Assembly (NCBI RefSeq): GCF_900188275.1
Contig: NZ_FZNY01000002.1
Coordinates: forward strand, 558,001 to 622,000
Origin: Dokdonia pacifica
GTDB lineage: Bacteria > Bacteroidota > Bacteroidia > Flavobacteriales > Flavobacteriaceae
Length of the DNA: 64,000 nt
Direction: 5' to 3'
Part shown: positions 43,649-52,302 of the stretch, piece by piece
Layout: each line of letters starts with the position of its first letter
Numbering within the stretch: position 1 is the stretch's first letter
Notes under the pieces: generated by a model
What the model was told of the DNA's origin: nothing
The model's database searches: none
The model's input: only the letters and a program-made list of their open reading frames with translations
Made by a program: the position numbers and the translations under genes

Positions 43649-44878
43649 TTATTTCAACCCTAATTTGACAGCAATTTCATATAACCAATAGGTAATAGTA
43701 TCTTCTACTCCAAGGTTTACATCAAACACTCTTTCTATAATCCAATAGATAGAGGCAAGAATCAAAAAGATAGATCCTCCAATAAGTATTTTTGGGTATG
43801 ATTTTCTATTTCTAATAAGAAAAAGTATAGGGAAGATCAGAGCGATAATAACGAGTTGTCCTATTTCTACACCAATGTTAAATCCTAGTAAAGAATACAC
43901 TAAAAACTCATCCTTAAGACCTATATCTCCTAATACACTAGCAAATCCAAAACCGTGGAATAAGCCAAAAACAAAAGCAATAACCCAATCTCTTCCTTTA
44001 AAAATAGGCTTGATATTATGAAATGCTGCAAGTCCAATGGAAAAGGCGATAATAGATTCTACGATCCATCCTGGCAAACTAATAATTTGTAATGCGGCAA
44101 GACTTAATGTAATGGTATGTGCAATTGTAAAGAATGTTACAATCTTTATGATATATGAAAAAGCTGGTTTAAAACGAGTAACAGGTTTCCAACTTTTAAG
44201 AGGTGATAGTTTCTTATCTCGTCTACGCCATACAACAGCTGGCAATATAAGAGCGATGAGAAAGAAAATATGATCTGTTCCTATCCATATATGCCAAACA
44301 CCTTGTTTGATCATAGCAACAAACCCTTTCCAAACAGAAACCTTTGTTAAGTCTAAGGTATCTGTAGTGCTACTTGGTGTAAAGTATAAAGAGATATTAG
44401 ACTCATTATTAATAACACCAGCTTTCCAATTATATTCCATTGTTAGAAAGCCTCTATGTGTAGGAGATTCTTCAAATGCAATATCATAGTTAACATCCAT
44501 AGTATCTGGAAGAGGGTCTACATTATCAAGGTCAAAAAACACCTGTATGTAATCTCCCAGTCCTGTGGACAAAACATCAATACCTTTAAAGGTTACATTA
44601 TGGATTCCTGCAGATGAAGAAAAACTTGAATGCTGCAGTATATATGCTCTCAATTCTTGATAGTGAGGCTCTATAGCCTCCAAACTATTTCCTTCTTTAA
44701 GAAGTCCCCAATTAAAAATTTTATTTAAGTCTTCTGCTTGTATTTCAAATCGACCTTCTATACCATCAGATTCATATATCCTAAGAAATATAAAACCTTG
44801 TTCTGGAGCATGCGCATTTGCAAACAGAGAATTCAGTAGTATAAAAGCAAAAAGAAAACGGGTGATTATTTTTTTCAT
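43649..44878 (-). CDS. HupE/UreJ-2 family membrane protein (putative metal permease)
   Basis: 409 aa. Signal peptide (FLFAFILLNSLFANAHA), a periplasmic domain of about 170 residues, then seven or so membrane segments. The family motifs are GVWHIWIGTDHIFFLIALIL, FTIAHTITLSLA and FGLFHGFGFASVLGDIGL, with conserved His/Asp that probably bind divalent metal (HupE/UreJ relatives handle nickel or cobalt). It is the first gene of the minus array, only 8 bases before the NRPS gene, so metal uptake and peptide synthesis are co-transcribed. The metal is unknown. Confidence 0.85.
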   Translation of the reverse strand: MKKIITRFLFAFILLNSLFANAHAPEQGFIFLRIYESDGIEGRFEIQAEDLNKIFNWGLLKEGNSLEAIEPHYQELRAYILQHSSFSSSAGIHNVTFKGIDVLSTGLGDYIQVFFDLDNVDPLPDTMDVNYDIAFEESPTHRGFLTMEYNWKAGVINNESNISLYFTPSSTTDTLDLTKVSVWKGFVAMIKQGVWHIWIGTDHIFFLIALILPAVVWRRRDKKLSPLKSWKPVTRFKPAFSYIIKIVTFFTIAHTITLSLAALQIISLPGWIVESIIAFSIGLAAFHNIKPIFKGRDWVIAFVFGLFHGFGFASVLGDIGLKDEFLVYSLLGFNIGVEIGQLVIIALIFPILFLIRNRKSYPKILIGGSIFLILASIYWIIERVFDVNLGVEDTITYWLYEIAVKLGLK

Positions 44879-45474
44879 TAAAATGAATATTTTGTTTTTA
44901 AAAAATAGAAGAGAGCCATTTTGGTATTGTCAAAAATTAAAGCATCAATACTGCTTACATTATTTCATTTTGACAATCTCTAAAATTCATATTTTGTACA
45001 CATCAGTGCTGTTTAAAAATGATCCCTCAACCAACTATTTTTAATTATCAGATCAAAAGAACAACATAAACACATCTTATTCTATTAAATATAGATGAAG
45101 AGGAAAAAGAAGACCTAAAAAGGAATTATATCCCATGAAAGAATTCCTAAAATCATAAGCAATCATCTTTATTTTCATTCAGCTTCATAACCATATCTTC
45201 ACTATTGAAAGATATATTCATGAAATACCAGATAAGTTCACAAATCAATGATATTGTATTTAAATACCTGATTTAAAGTATTTTATGTTTAAAATAATAA
45301 TATAAAATCATAAATAATATATCAGCACGTCTTATATTAAATTGGACTTTTTTCCTTTTTAAAGGGAAAAATTCCCATTGACCTAGTTTTAATTTACAAT
45401 AAGAATAAGCTGTTGTTAATTTGCTCCAGTAATTACTCAAAGAGTGAAAAACAACCATTAAAAAGGATACTATT
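44879..45474. promoter_or_regulatory. Divergent intergenic control region between the two biosynthetic arrays
   Basis: This 596-base AT-rich gap must contain the promoters of both arrays. ATTGTCAAAA (44926-44935) and TTTTGACAAT (44968-44977) form a perfect 10-base inverted repeat 32 bases apart, close to the HupE start. A second dyad AGGAATT...AATTCCT lies at about 45120-45149. I found no clean TAnnTTTG box and no gene. Confidence 0.5.
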
Positions 45475-46626
45475 TTGGATTTTTCTTGGACAGAAGAACA
45501 GCTACAATTTAAGAATGAAGTTATCAGTTTTGCAGAAACAAAATTGAATGATTCACATCTTGTCAATGATCATAAATTAGAATTTATGAGGAAGAATTGG
45601 CAACTATGTGCAGACTTCGGCATGCTTAGTTTATCTGTTCCAAAACAATATGGTACTCATACTAAAGACATAGATATTCTATCTGCAATATTAGCCATGG
45701 AAGGTTTGGGATATGGATGTAGGGACAACGGATTACCCTTTGCAATGAATGCGCAAATGTGGACGGTACAGCTTCCTATTGCTCAATTTGGAACAGAAAC
45801 GCAAAAGGAAACATTCCTTCCCAAACTTACTTCTGGAGAATGGATTGCTTGTCATGCCCTTACAGAACCAGAAGCAGGCTCTGATGTTTTTAATATGCAA
45901 ACTACAGCTACAAAAGTAGAAGGCGGATATATACTTAATGGAAAGAAACACCTTATTACATTAGGCCCTGTTTGTGATATCGCATTAGTATTTGCAGTTA
46001 CAAACCCAACGTTAGGAAAATGGGGACTTTCTGTTTTTATAGTAGAAAAGGGAACTAAAGGATTTGAAACAAGTCTTAATAAAGCAAAAATGGGACTTCG
46101 TACTGTCCCTATAGGCGACCTTACATTTACCGATTGCTTTGTGAAAGAAGAAAATAGATTAGGATCTGAAGGTGCAGGATGGAGTATTACAAATCACTCC
46201 TTAGAACTAGATCGTTGTAGCGTACATGCAAGTCAGATAGGTGCTATGGAGCGTCAACTAGAAGCTTCTATAGCTTATGTAAAGCAGCGTAAGCAGTTTG
46301 GAAAATCTGTGGGGCAATTTCAATCGGTTTCTAATAGGATTGCCGATATGAAATTACGACTAGAAACATCACGTCTCTTATTATATAAAGTAGCTTGGTT
46401 AAAAAGCCAAGGGAAATCGGCGATGCTAGAATCGGCGATGCTCAAATTACAAATTAGTGAAAGCTTTGTTGCTTCAAGTCTGGATACTATTCGTAATCAT
46501 GGTGGGTATGGGTACTTAACCGAAAATGAAGTAGAACGGGATTTACGAGATGCCGTCGGAGGTGTGATTTATGCAGGAACCTCAGATATTCAACGAAATA
46601 TAATTGCTAAAACTATTGGGTTATAA
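45475..46626 (+). CDS. Acyl-CoA dehydrogenase-family flavoenzyme, prolyl-carrier-protein dehydrogenase-like
   Basis: 383 aa. It uses a TTG start (45475-45477) behind an AAGGA-like site; this gives MDFSWTEEQLQF, the normal start of the family, and the next Met is too far in. It contains ALTEPEAGSDVFNMQTTA (flavin-binding block), RKQFGKSVGQFQSVSNRIAD and YAGTSDIQRNIIAKTIGL. These blocks closely match PigA/RedW/PltE/AnaB-type dehydrogenases, which oxidise prolyl-S-carrier to a pyrrole or dehydroproline thioester. The next two genes encode the matching ligase and carrier. Substrate is inferred. Confidence 0.85.
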   Translation: MDFSWTEEQLQFKNEVISFAETKLNDSHLVNDHKLEFMRKNWQLCADFGMLSLSVPKQYGTHTKDIDILSAILAMEGLGYGCRDNGLPFAMNAQMWTVQLPIAQFGTETQKETFLPKLTSGEWIACHALTEPEAGSDVFNMQTTATKVEGGYILNGKKHLITLGPVCDIALVFAVTNPTLGKWGLSVFIVEKGTKGFETSLNKAKMGLRTVPIGDLTFTDCFVKEENRLGSEGAGWSITNHSLELDRCSVHASQIGAMERQLEASIAYVKQRKQFGKSVGQFQSVSNRIADMKLRLETSRLLLYKVAWLKSQGKSAMLESAMLKLQISESFVASSLDTIRNHGGYGYLTENEVERDLRDAVGGVIYAGTSDIQRNIIAKTIGL

Positions 46627-46640
46627 GCTTTCGCGAAAGC
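46627..46640. repeat. Palindrome GCTTTCGCGAAAGC (copy 9, intergenic)
   Basis: In the 30-base gap between the dehydrogenase and the ligase, right after the stop codon. Confidence 0.9.
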
Positions 46641-46656
46641 GTACTAAAAAACAGAT

Positions 46657-48222
46657 ATGTTAGTATACACACTTCCACATATTATAGAAAATGCCGCACA
46701 GCAGCAGCCTGATAAAATTGCATTTAAATACCTAAGTGATACCCTTACTTTTTCGGAGTTACATGTAAAATCTAATCAGCTAGCACAGTATTTAAAAAAC
46801 AAAGGGATTCAAAAAGGTGACCGAATTGGAATATACATGCCTAGATGTCTGGAAACTACTATTGCAATATATGGCATCTTAAAAGCTGGAGCTGTTTATG
46901 TTCCTTTAGATCCTTTTGCACCTATAACTCGAACAGAATTTGTATGCAAAGATTGTGATATCAAGCATATTATAAGTATTCCGCAACAGACACGTAAACT
47001 AAAGAAGTTTTCAGGTGATACAGGTCTGGTATCTATTATAGGAATTCATCAAGAGCTATCTGTAGCAACCGCTATTTCTTGGGAAACTATTTTTGAAGTT
47101 TCGATAGTTCCATCTGCACCCGTAAATATTCTTGGAGATGATCTGGCTTATATTTTATATACATCGGGCTCTACAGGAACGCCAAAAGGAATTATGCATA
47201 CGCATACCAGTGCATTGGCTTTTGTGAAGCTTGCAGCAACTATGTATGAGATGCAAGATGCTATTTATGGTATGCATGCGCCTTTACATTTTGATCCATC
47301 TGTACAAGGGTATTATGCAGCACCTTATGCATTGGCTACAACAATTATAGTATCAGATGCGCATACAAAAATGCCATCTAGTCTTGCTGAGCTTATAGAA
47401 AAAGAAAAAATAACGATTTGGTTTTCTGTACCATTAGCATTGATACAAATGCTTTCACATGGAAATCTTGATCATAGAGATATGTCATCTTTAAAATGGG
47501 TGTTATTCTCAGGAGAAGTATTTGCTACAAAGCATTTACAAGCATTAATGAAGCGTTGGCCTTTTGCAAAATTCAGCAATATATATGGGCCTACAGAGGC
47601 CAACCAATGTACTTATTACCATTTAGAAACACCTCCTCTTACGGATGTTCCTATTCCCATAGGATATATCTGGGGAGATACTGCTTTTAAAATTATAGAC
47701 CCACAAGACCAAGAGGTCAATGATGGAGATATCGGAGAGCTTGTTATACGTACTGCAACCATGATGAAGGGATATTGGAATAACCCCGAATTAACACAAG
47801 CTTCTTTTTACAAAGAGGAAACTATTGTTGGCGCACCACATATTTATTACAGAACAGGAGATCAAGTTTGTCTAGATAAAGAAGGTAGACTCCTGTTTTT
47901 AGGAAGAAAAGATCATCAGGTAAAAATAAGAGGATATAGAATTGAATTAGGAGAGATAGAAAGTGTGCTTTCTTCTTATTCTGGCATTGAAGAAGCAGTG
48001 ACCATTGTCATTAATGAAGAGATAACAGCCCAGAAAAAACTTATAGCTATTCTTTTACCTTCTCATCACACTAGTATAGACATCGCGGCATTAAAGGCGT
48101 ATTGCCAGCAGAATTTACCTGCGTATGCAATACCCGATAGCATAGAAATTTATAATGAGTTTCCAAGAACTGCTTCAGGAAAAATAAATCGGAAAGAGAT
48201 TGAAAAACGAATAACATCATAA
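46657..48222 (+). CDS. Free-standing adenylation enzyme, amino acid (probably proline):carrier ligase
   Basis: 521 aa, complete. It has A3 YTSGSTGTPKGIM, A5 NIYGPTEANQCTYY, A7 YRTGD, A8 GRKDHQVKIRGYRIELGEIE and A10 TASGKINRKEI. The blocks WVLFSGEVFATKHLQALMKR and YGPTEANQCTYY are typical of PltF/RedM/AnaC-type ligases that load proline on a separate carrier. The A4 region reads HFDPSVQGYY rather than the usual FDLS form, so the amino acid is not certain. Followed after one base by the carrier gene. Confidence 0.88.
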   Translation: MLVYTLPHIIENAAQQQPDKIAFKYLSDTLTFSELHVKSNQLAQYLKNKGIQKGDRIGIYMPRCLETTIAIYGILKAGAVYVPLDPFAPITRTEFVCKDCDIKHIISIPQQTRKLKKFSGDTGLVSIIGIHQELSVATAISWETIFEVSIVPSAPVNILGDDLAYILYTSGSTGTPKGIMHTHTSALAFVKLAATMYEMQDAIYGMHAPLHFDPSVQGYYAAPYALATTIIVSDAHTKMPSSLAELIEKEKITIWFSVPLALIQMLSHGNLDHRDMSSLKWVLFSGEVFATKHLQALMKRWPFAKFSNIYGPTEANQCTYYHLETPPLTDVPIPIGYIWGDTAFKIIDPQDQEVNDGDIGELVIRTATMMKGYWNNPELTQASFYKEETIVGAPHIYYRTGDQVCLDKEGRLLFLGRKDHQVKIRGYRIELGEIESVLSSYSGIEEAVTIVINEEITAQKKLIAILLPSHHTSIDIAALKAYCQQNLPAYAIPDSIEIYNEFPRTASGKINRKEIEKRITS

Positions 48223-48223
48223 A

Positions 48224-48460
48224 ATGCAGGAGAAAATTATAAAATACATAGAAGAAGAATTAGCTAATGAAGAGTTAGATGGCGGATTAGAGGCTACAGA
48301 AGATTTATTAGGTAGTGGCATTTTAGATTCATTAGGGATGATGAAACTCATCGCATTCCTAGAAGATGAGTTTGGGTGTAAAGTATTACCAGAAGAAATG
48401 GTTATTGAAAATTTTATGACCGTAGCACACGTAAATGATTATCTAGTAAGTAAACAGTAA
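48224..48460 (+). CDS. Free-standing peptidyl/acyl carrier protein (PltL/RedO/AnaD-like)
   Basis: 78 aa, four-helix carrier with the phosphopantetheine Ser in GSGILDSLGMMKLIAFLEDE. The end ENFMTVAHVNDYLVSK matches carriers that pair with proline ligases and prolyl dehydrogenases. It starts one base after the ligase stop and ends 13 bases before the C-A-T NRPS, so it likely presents the oxidised starter to that condensation domain. Confidence 0.92.
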   Translation: MQEKIIKYIEEELANEELDGGLEATEDLLGSGILDSLGMMKLIAFLEDEFGCKVLPEEMVIENFMTVAHVNDYLVSKQ

Positions 48461-48473
48461 AAAGCATTTTACA

Positions 48474-51400
48474 ATGAAAAACAACTACGAGCCTTTAACA
48501 CAAAGTCAATCATTATTATGGATAGGACAGGAAATGAATCCTGAATCTCCTATGTATAATATGGTGATGACCTATGAACTAAAGGTTTCAATCTCTGTAA
48601 TGCACTTTCAAATGGCTTTTCAAAAGCTGATACAAAAATATGATGCATTACGATCTGTTTTTCAGATAAACGAAGGAATACCTACACAAGTTTTTTTACC
48701 TGATCATACGTATGAACTAGAAATTATTGATTTTTCTAATGAAGAAGATCCAGAAAACTCTTATAACCTTTGGCAACAAAATAGAATTACAAAACGATTT
48801 GATATAGCTGCTTGTCTAGTAGATAGTGTACTTATAAAACTACACGATTCTCATTATATCTGGTATATAAATCAGCATCATTTAATTACTGATGCTTGGA
48901 GTAATAGCCTCCTTTTTTCTAAGATTGCGCACTATTATAAAGCGTATAAAAATGAAGTGTTGTTACCAGCAATTCAAGAAGAATTCTCTTATAAAACCTA
49001 TATCCAGCAAGAACGATTAGAAAGAACACTCACAAAAAATGATACTGCAAAAGAGTATTGGGCACAAAAAATAAAGACCAGTCCTCCCACTCCAAACTTA
49101 TATTTCAATCCCCCAATTAGTCTAGGCACTGAATCCACTCGATCGTATATAAATTTAGGTCTTGAACGATCTAAAAAACTAAGAGCATTAGCCAACGAAA
49201 GAGGGATTCGTGTCTGGACCGAACACTTATCGTTATATAATATATTCTTAACCACCCTTTTTGCTTATTTATATAGAGTAAGTGGACAAGAACAATTAAC
49301 TATAGGTTCACCAACTCATAATAGAACTTCCAAAAAAATTAAAGAAACCGTAGGATTTTTTGTAGAAGTATTTCCATTGTTTGCTACGATAGATAAAGAA
49401 GAAACTTTTCTTTCCTTATTACAAAAAGTACAAGTAGAGAGTAATCACTTCCTAAAACATGCAAAACCAGGGATTTCTACATCAGATTTGCATAGAAGTT
49501 TTCATGTATTGTTCAATTACATCCATGCCGCAAACACAGATTTTGATGGAGTGCCAGTTCGTTCAGAATGGGTACATTCAGGGCATCATGATCCAAGACA
49601 TCAAATACGCTTACACGTACACGATTTACAAAACACAGGAGAAATTCAACTGTATTTTGATCTCAACAATCATGCATTTGATACTCAAAAACAAGCATTA
49701 ATTCCACAGCATTTCGTAATGCTCTTGGATGCATTTATTGCTCATAAAGAACAAGCAATAGCTCAACCCCCTTTAGTTAGCACGCATGAATATGAGAATA
49801 TGTTTGCTGCTTTACATCAACATACAACTCCTACAGCTACCTATGATACTATCATAACTCAGATAGAACAGCAAGTAACAAAAACGCCTTTTGACACGAG
49901 TGTTGTTTTCGAAAAAGATACGATTACCTATCAAGAACTCAATGCAAAAGCAAATCAGTTTGCGCATTATTTATTAGCACAAGATATAGGTGTTGGGTCA
50001 CAAGTTGCTATATGGCTTAAGCGCTCTCCAGAATATATTATAAGTGTACTTGCTATTCTTAAAACTGGAGCAACGTATATCTCAATTCCATACAATTTCC
50101 CTCAAGACAGGGTTGCGTATATAATAGCAGATAGCAAAGCATCATTGTTAATTTGGCAGGAAGAAGAACAACTTACAGATTTCAAAGAATCAAAATTAAA
50201 AACGCTCTGTATAGACACATTAGAAACAACCATACTTTCTCAATACAAGCATACAAATCCTGAGATTGCTATTCCAAAAGAAACGATCGCTTTCTTAATA
50301 TATACATCAGGATCTACAGGAAATCCTAAGGGTGTTGAAATTACACATGAAGCCTTAAGCAATTATATTAAGTGGACCGAAAATGCATATATAAAATCAC
50401 ATGAACTAGAGCAACCATCTATCCCATTATTTACAACTGTTGGATTTGATATTACTGCAAATTCTGTATTTCTACCGCTCATTTGCGGAGGAAACATTCA
50501 TGTCTATCAAGAACAGGATACCGAAGTAGATCTTTCGATTACAGATGTGATAGAAGATAATAGTGTTTCTTTTATCAAATTAACTCCTGCACATGTACAC
50601 TTTTTAAAAGGCAAAGACCTTTCTCAAAGTACTATCCAGGTAATTGTAGTAACCGGTGATGAATTCAAAACGGCTTTAGGGGTTGATATTGTCAACACTT
50701 TCAATAAACCAGTACATATATACAATGAGTATGGACCTTCAGAAGCAACTATAGGATGCATCTATCATAAATTCAATCCTGAAGAAGATGTAGCCGCTAG
50801 TGTACCTATCGGGTTGCCTATACATAATATGCAAGTATACGTATTAGATCGTTTTCTTAACCCTGTACCGCAAGGCGTTATAGGAGAACTATATCTAGGA
50901 GGAACAGGACTCTCAAGTGGCTATTGGAATAAACCTGAACTTACCCAACGTAAATTTATAAAAAGCCCATTTCAATCTACAGATACTATATATCGTACAG
51001 AAGACCTTGTGAGAGTAAATGATCAAGGGATTATTGAGTTTCTAGGACGTACCGATTTTCAAGTAAAAATAAACGGGTATCGGATTGAACTGGGAGAAAT
51101 AGAAGCCCATCTTTTATCGTATACTGGTATTACTACAAGTACGGTAATAGTCTCAAAAAATGAAGATGATTTTAAGAGTCTTGCGGCCTATTTTTCTGCT
51201 ACTACCCCTATTGATTTAAAGGATTTACAATTGTTTCTCAATACAAAATTACCCAAATACATGGTGCCTGTGTATTACAAGCAATTAGAGACCCTGCCGC
51301 TTTCACCCAATGGAAAAGTAGATAGAAAAGCGCTAGAAATTATAGAAACAAAAACCATACAGAGTAATACTTCGTATGTATCCCCAAGAAACGAAATAGA

Positions 51401-51629
51401 AGAAGAAGTTGCTACCATATGGCGTGCTGTATTTAATCTAACAAAAATTGGAATACATGATTCCTTTATTGAATTAGGCGGAGAATCATTAATGGCTATT
51501 CAAATTACGACACGAATTAATGAAACATTTGAATTCAAACTGCCGCTTAATAAAATATTTGAATTACAGACCATTGCCCAGATAGCATCTTATATAGAAG
51601 AAACATTAATCAATTTATTACAAGAATAA
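48474..51629 (+). CDS. NRPS module: condensation - adenylation - carrier
   Basis: 1051 aa. The condensation domain (about 5-430) has HHLITDAWS at 135-143. The adenylation domain (about 460-960) has A3 YTSGSTGNPKG, A4 TVGFDITANSVF, A5 NEYGPSEATIGC, A7 YRTED (Glu for Gly), A8 GRTDFQVKINGYRIELGEIE, A9 LPKYMVP and A10 SPNGKVDRKAL. The carrier has FIELGGESLMAIQ. There is no thioesterase, so it hands on to another protein, plausibly the truncated C-A protein of the opposite array. Pocket residues (about D-I-N-A-V-T-E-I-G) match no code I know. A7 departs from the usual YRTGD. Confidence 0.93.
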   Translation: MKNNYEPLTQSQSLLWIGQEMNPESPMYNMVMTYELKVSISVMHFQMAFQKLIQKYDALRSVFQINEGIPTQVFLPDHTYELEIIDFSNEEDPENSYNLWQQNRITKRFDIAACLVDSVLIKLHDSHYIWYINQHHLITDAWSNSLLFSKIAHYYKAYKNEVLLPAIQEEFSYKTYIQQERLERTLTKNDTAKEYWAQKIKTSPPTPNLYFNPPISLGTESTRSYINLGLERSKKLRALANERGIRVWTEHLSLYNIFLTTLFAYLYRVSGQEQLTIGSPTHNRTSKKIKETVGFFVEVFPLFATIDKEETFLSLLQKVQVESNHFLKHAKPGISTSDLHRSFHVLFNYIHAANTDFDGVPVRSEWVHSGHHDPRHQIRLHVHDLQNTGEIQLYFDLNNHAFDTQKQALIPQHFVMLLDAFIAHKEQAIAQPPLVSTHEYENMFAALHQHTTPTATYDTIITQIEQQVTKTPFDTSVVFEKDTITYQELNAKANQFAHYLLAQDIGVGSQVAIWLKRSPEYIISVLAILKTGATYISIPYNFPQDRVAYIIADSKASLLIWQEEEQLTDFKESKLKTLCIDTLETTILSQYKHTNPEIAIPKETIAFLIYTSGSTGNPKGVEITHEALSNYIKWTENAYIKSHELEQPSIPLFTTVGFDITANSVFLPLICGGNIHVYQEQDTEVDLSITDVIEDNSVSFIKLTPAHVHFLKGKDLSQSTIQVIVVTGDEFKTALGVDIVNTFNKPVHIYNEYGPSEATIGCIYHKFNPEEDVAASVPIGLPIHNMQVYVLDRFLNPVPQGVIGELYLGGTGLSSGYWNKPELTQRKFIKSPFQSTDTIYRTEDLVRVNDQGIIEFLGRTDFQVKINGYRIELGEIEAHLLSYTGITTSTVIVSKNEDDFKSLAAYFSATTPIDLKDLQLFLNTKLPKYMVPVYYKQLETLPLSPNGKVDRKALEIIETKTIQSNTSYVSPRNEIEEEVATIWRAVFNLTKIGIHDSFIELGGESLMAIQITTRINETFEFKLPLNKIFELQTIAQIASYIEETLINLLQE

Positions 51630-51658
51630 CACACTATAAAAACAATAACCATACAGGG

Positions 51659-51678
51659 TACGCTTTCGCGAAAGCGCA
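51659..51678. repeat. Palindrome TACGCTTTCGCGAAAGCGCA (copy 10, intergenic)
   Basis: In the gap between the C-A-T NRPS and the His-rich membrane protein, 8 bases before the next start. Confidence 0.9.
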
Positions 51679-51685
51679 TAAAAAA

Positions 51686-52153
51686 ATGAAAACTACAGTA
51701 TCAAAAGGCTTAAAGCCATTCGTCTTTCACCTCATCATAGTCGCCATGAGCGTATTGTATGTGTTTGGTCCTGTACATGTAGAAGTAAATAAACTTTTAC
51801 ATACCATCAGTCATGGTTTAGAAATGCCTGATTATATTCTTGATCATCAAAATACTTCAGGAAGTCATACCAATACTCACAAAAGTGAAACACATGAAAA
51901 TATTGCTGTATTCCATGATCATAAAGTCATCACCCTGTTAGATAAAATACTAGAAGGAGCTGACCAAAATAGTGACGATTCTGATATACAAACTATTATT
52001 TTCAAAATAGATAAACATATAACTCAATACACAGGTAATCCTGAAGAAACCTTTTCCATAGTAGCTTTAGAAGCAACACAACCCATTTTAGAACAGAAAA
52101 AAAAGGTTTGCAAAGGATATTTAAGAGGATTCAGGAAACCTCCAAAAGCATAA
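51686..52153 (+). CDS. His-rich membrane-anchored protein, hypothetical
   Basis: 155 aa. It has an N-terminal hydrophobic segment (about 10-28, FVFHLIIVAMSVLYVFGP), then a His-rich stretch: KLLHTISHGLEMPDYILDHQ, then SGSHTNTHKSETHENIAVFH. The basic C-terminus has one Cys. The His cluster on the periplasmic side suggests metal binding. It lies directly ahead of a TonB-dependent receptor whose plug also has a HAHG motif, in a locus that begins with a HupE permease. I do not recognise the family. Confidence 0.65.
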   Translation: MKTTVSKGLKPFVFHLIIVAMSVLYVFGPVHVEVNKLLHTISHGLEMPDYILDHQNTSGSHTNTHKSETHENIAVFHDHKVITLLDKILEGADQNSDDSDIQTIIFKIDKHITQYTGNPEETFSIVALEATQPILEQKKKVCKGYLRGFRKPPKA

Positions 52154-52244
52154 TTACGTATACACATTTAGAAAGCTTAAAGTATCTGAATACATAATTG
52201 AGGATACACTCATTTACATATTTAAAAACACTACTCAAGCTAGA

Positions 52245-52271
52245 TATATCACAGAAAAAATCAGTGATATA
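52245..52271. promoter_or_regulatory. Candidate operator ahead of the TonB receptor gene
   Basis: Perfect inverted repeat TATATCAC (52245-52252) / GTGATATA (52264-52271) with an 11-base spacer, 32 bases before the receptor start. It could serve a metal-responsive repressor; the regulator is not identified. Confidence 0.4.
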
Positions 52272-52302
52272 GGGATTGTATTGAGTAAAAATTAAAAAAA
52301 CC

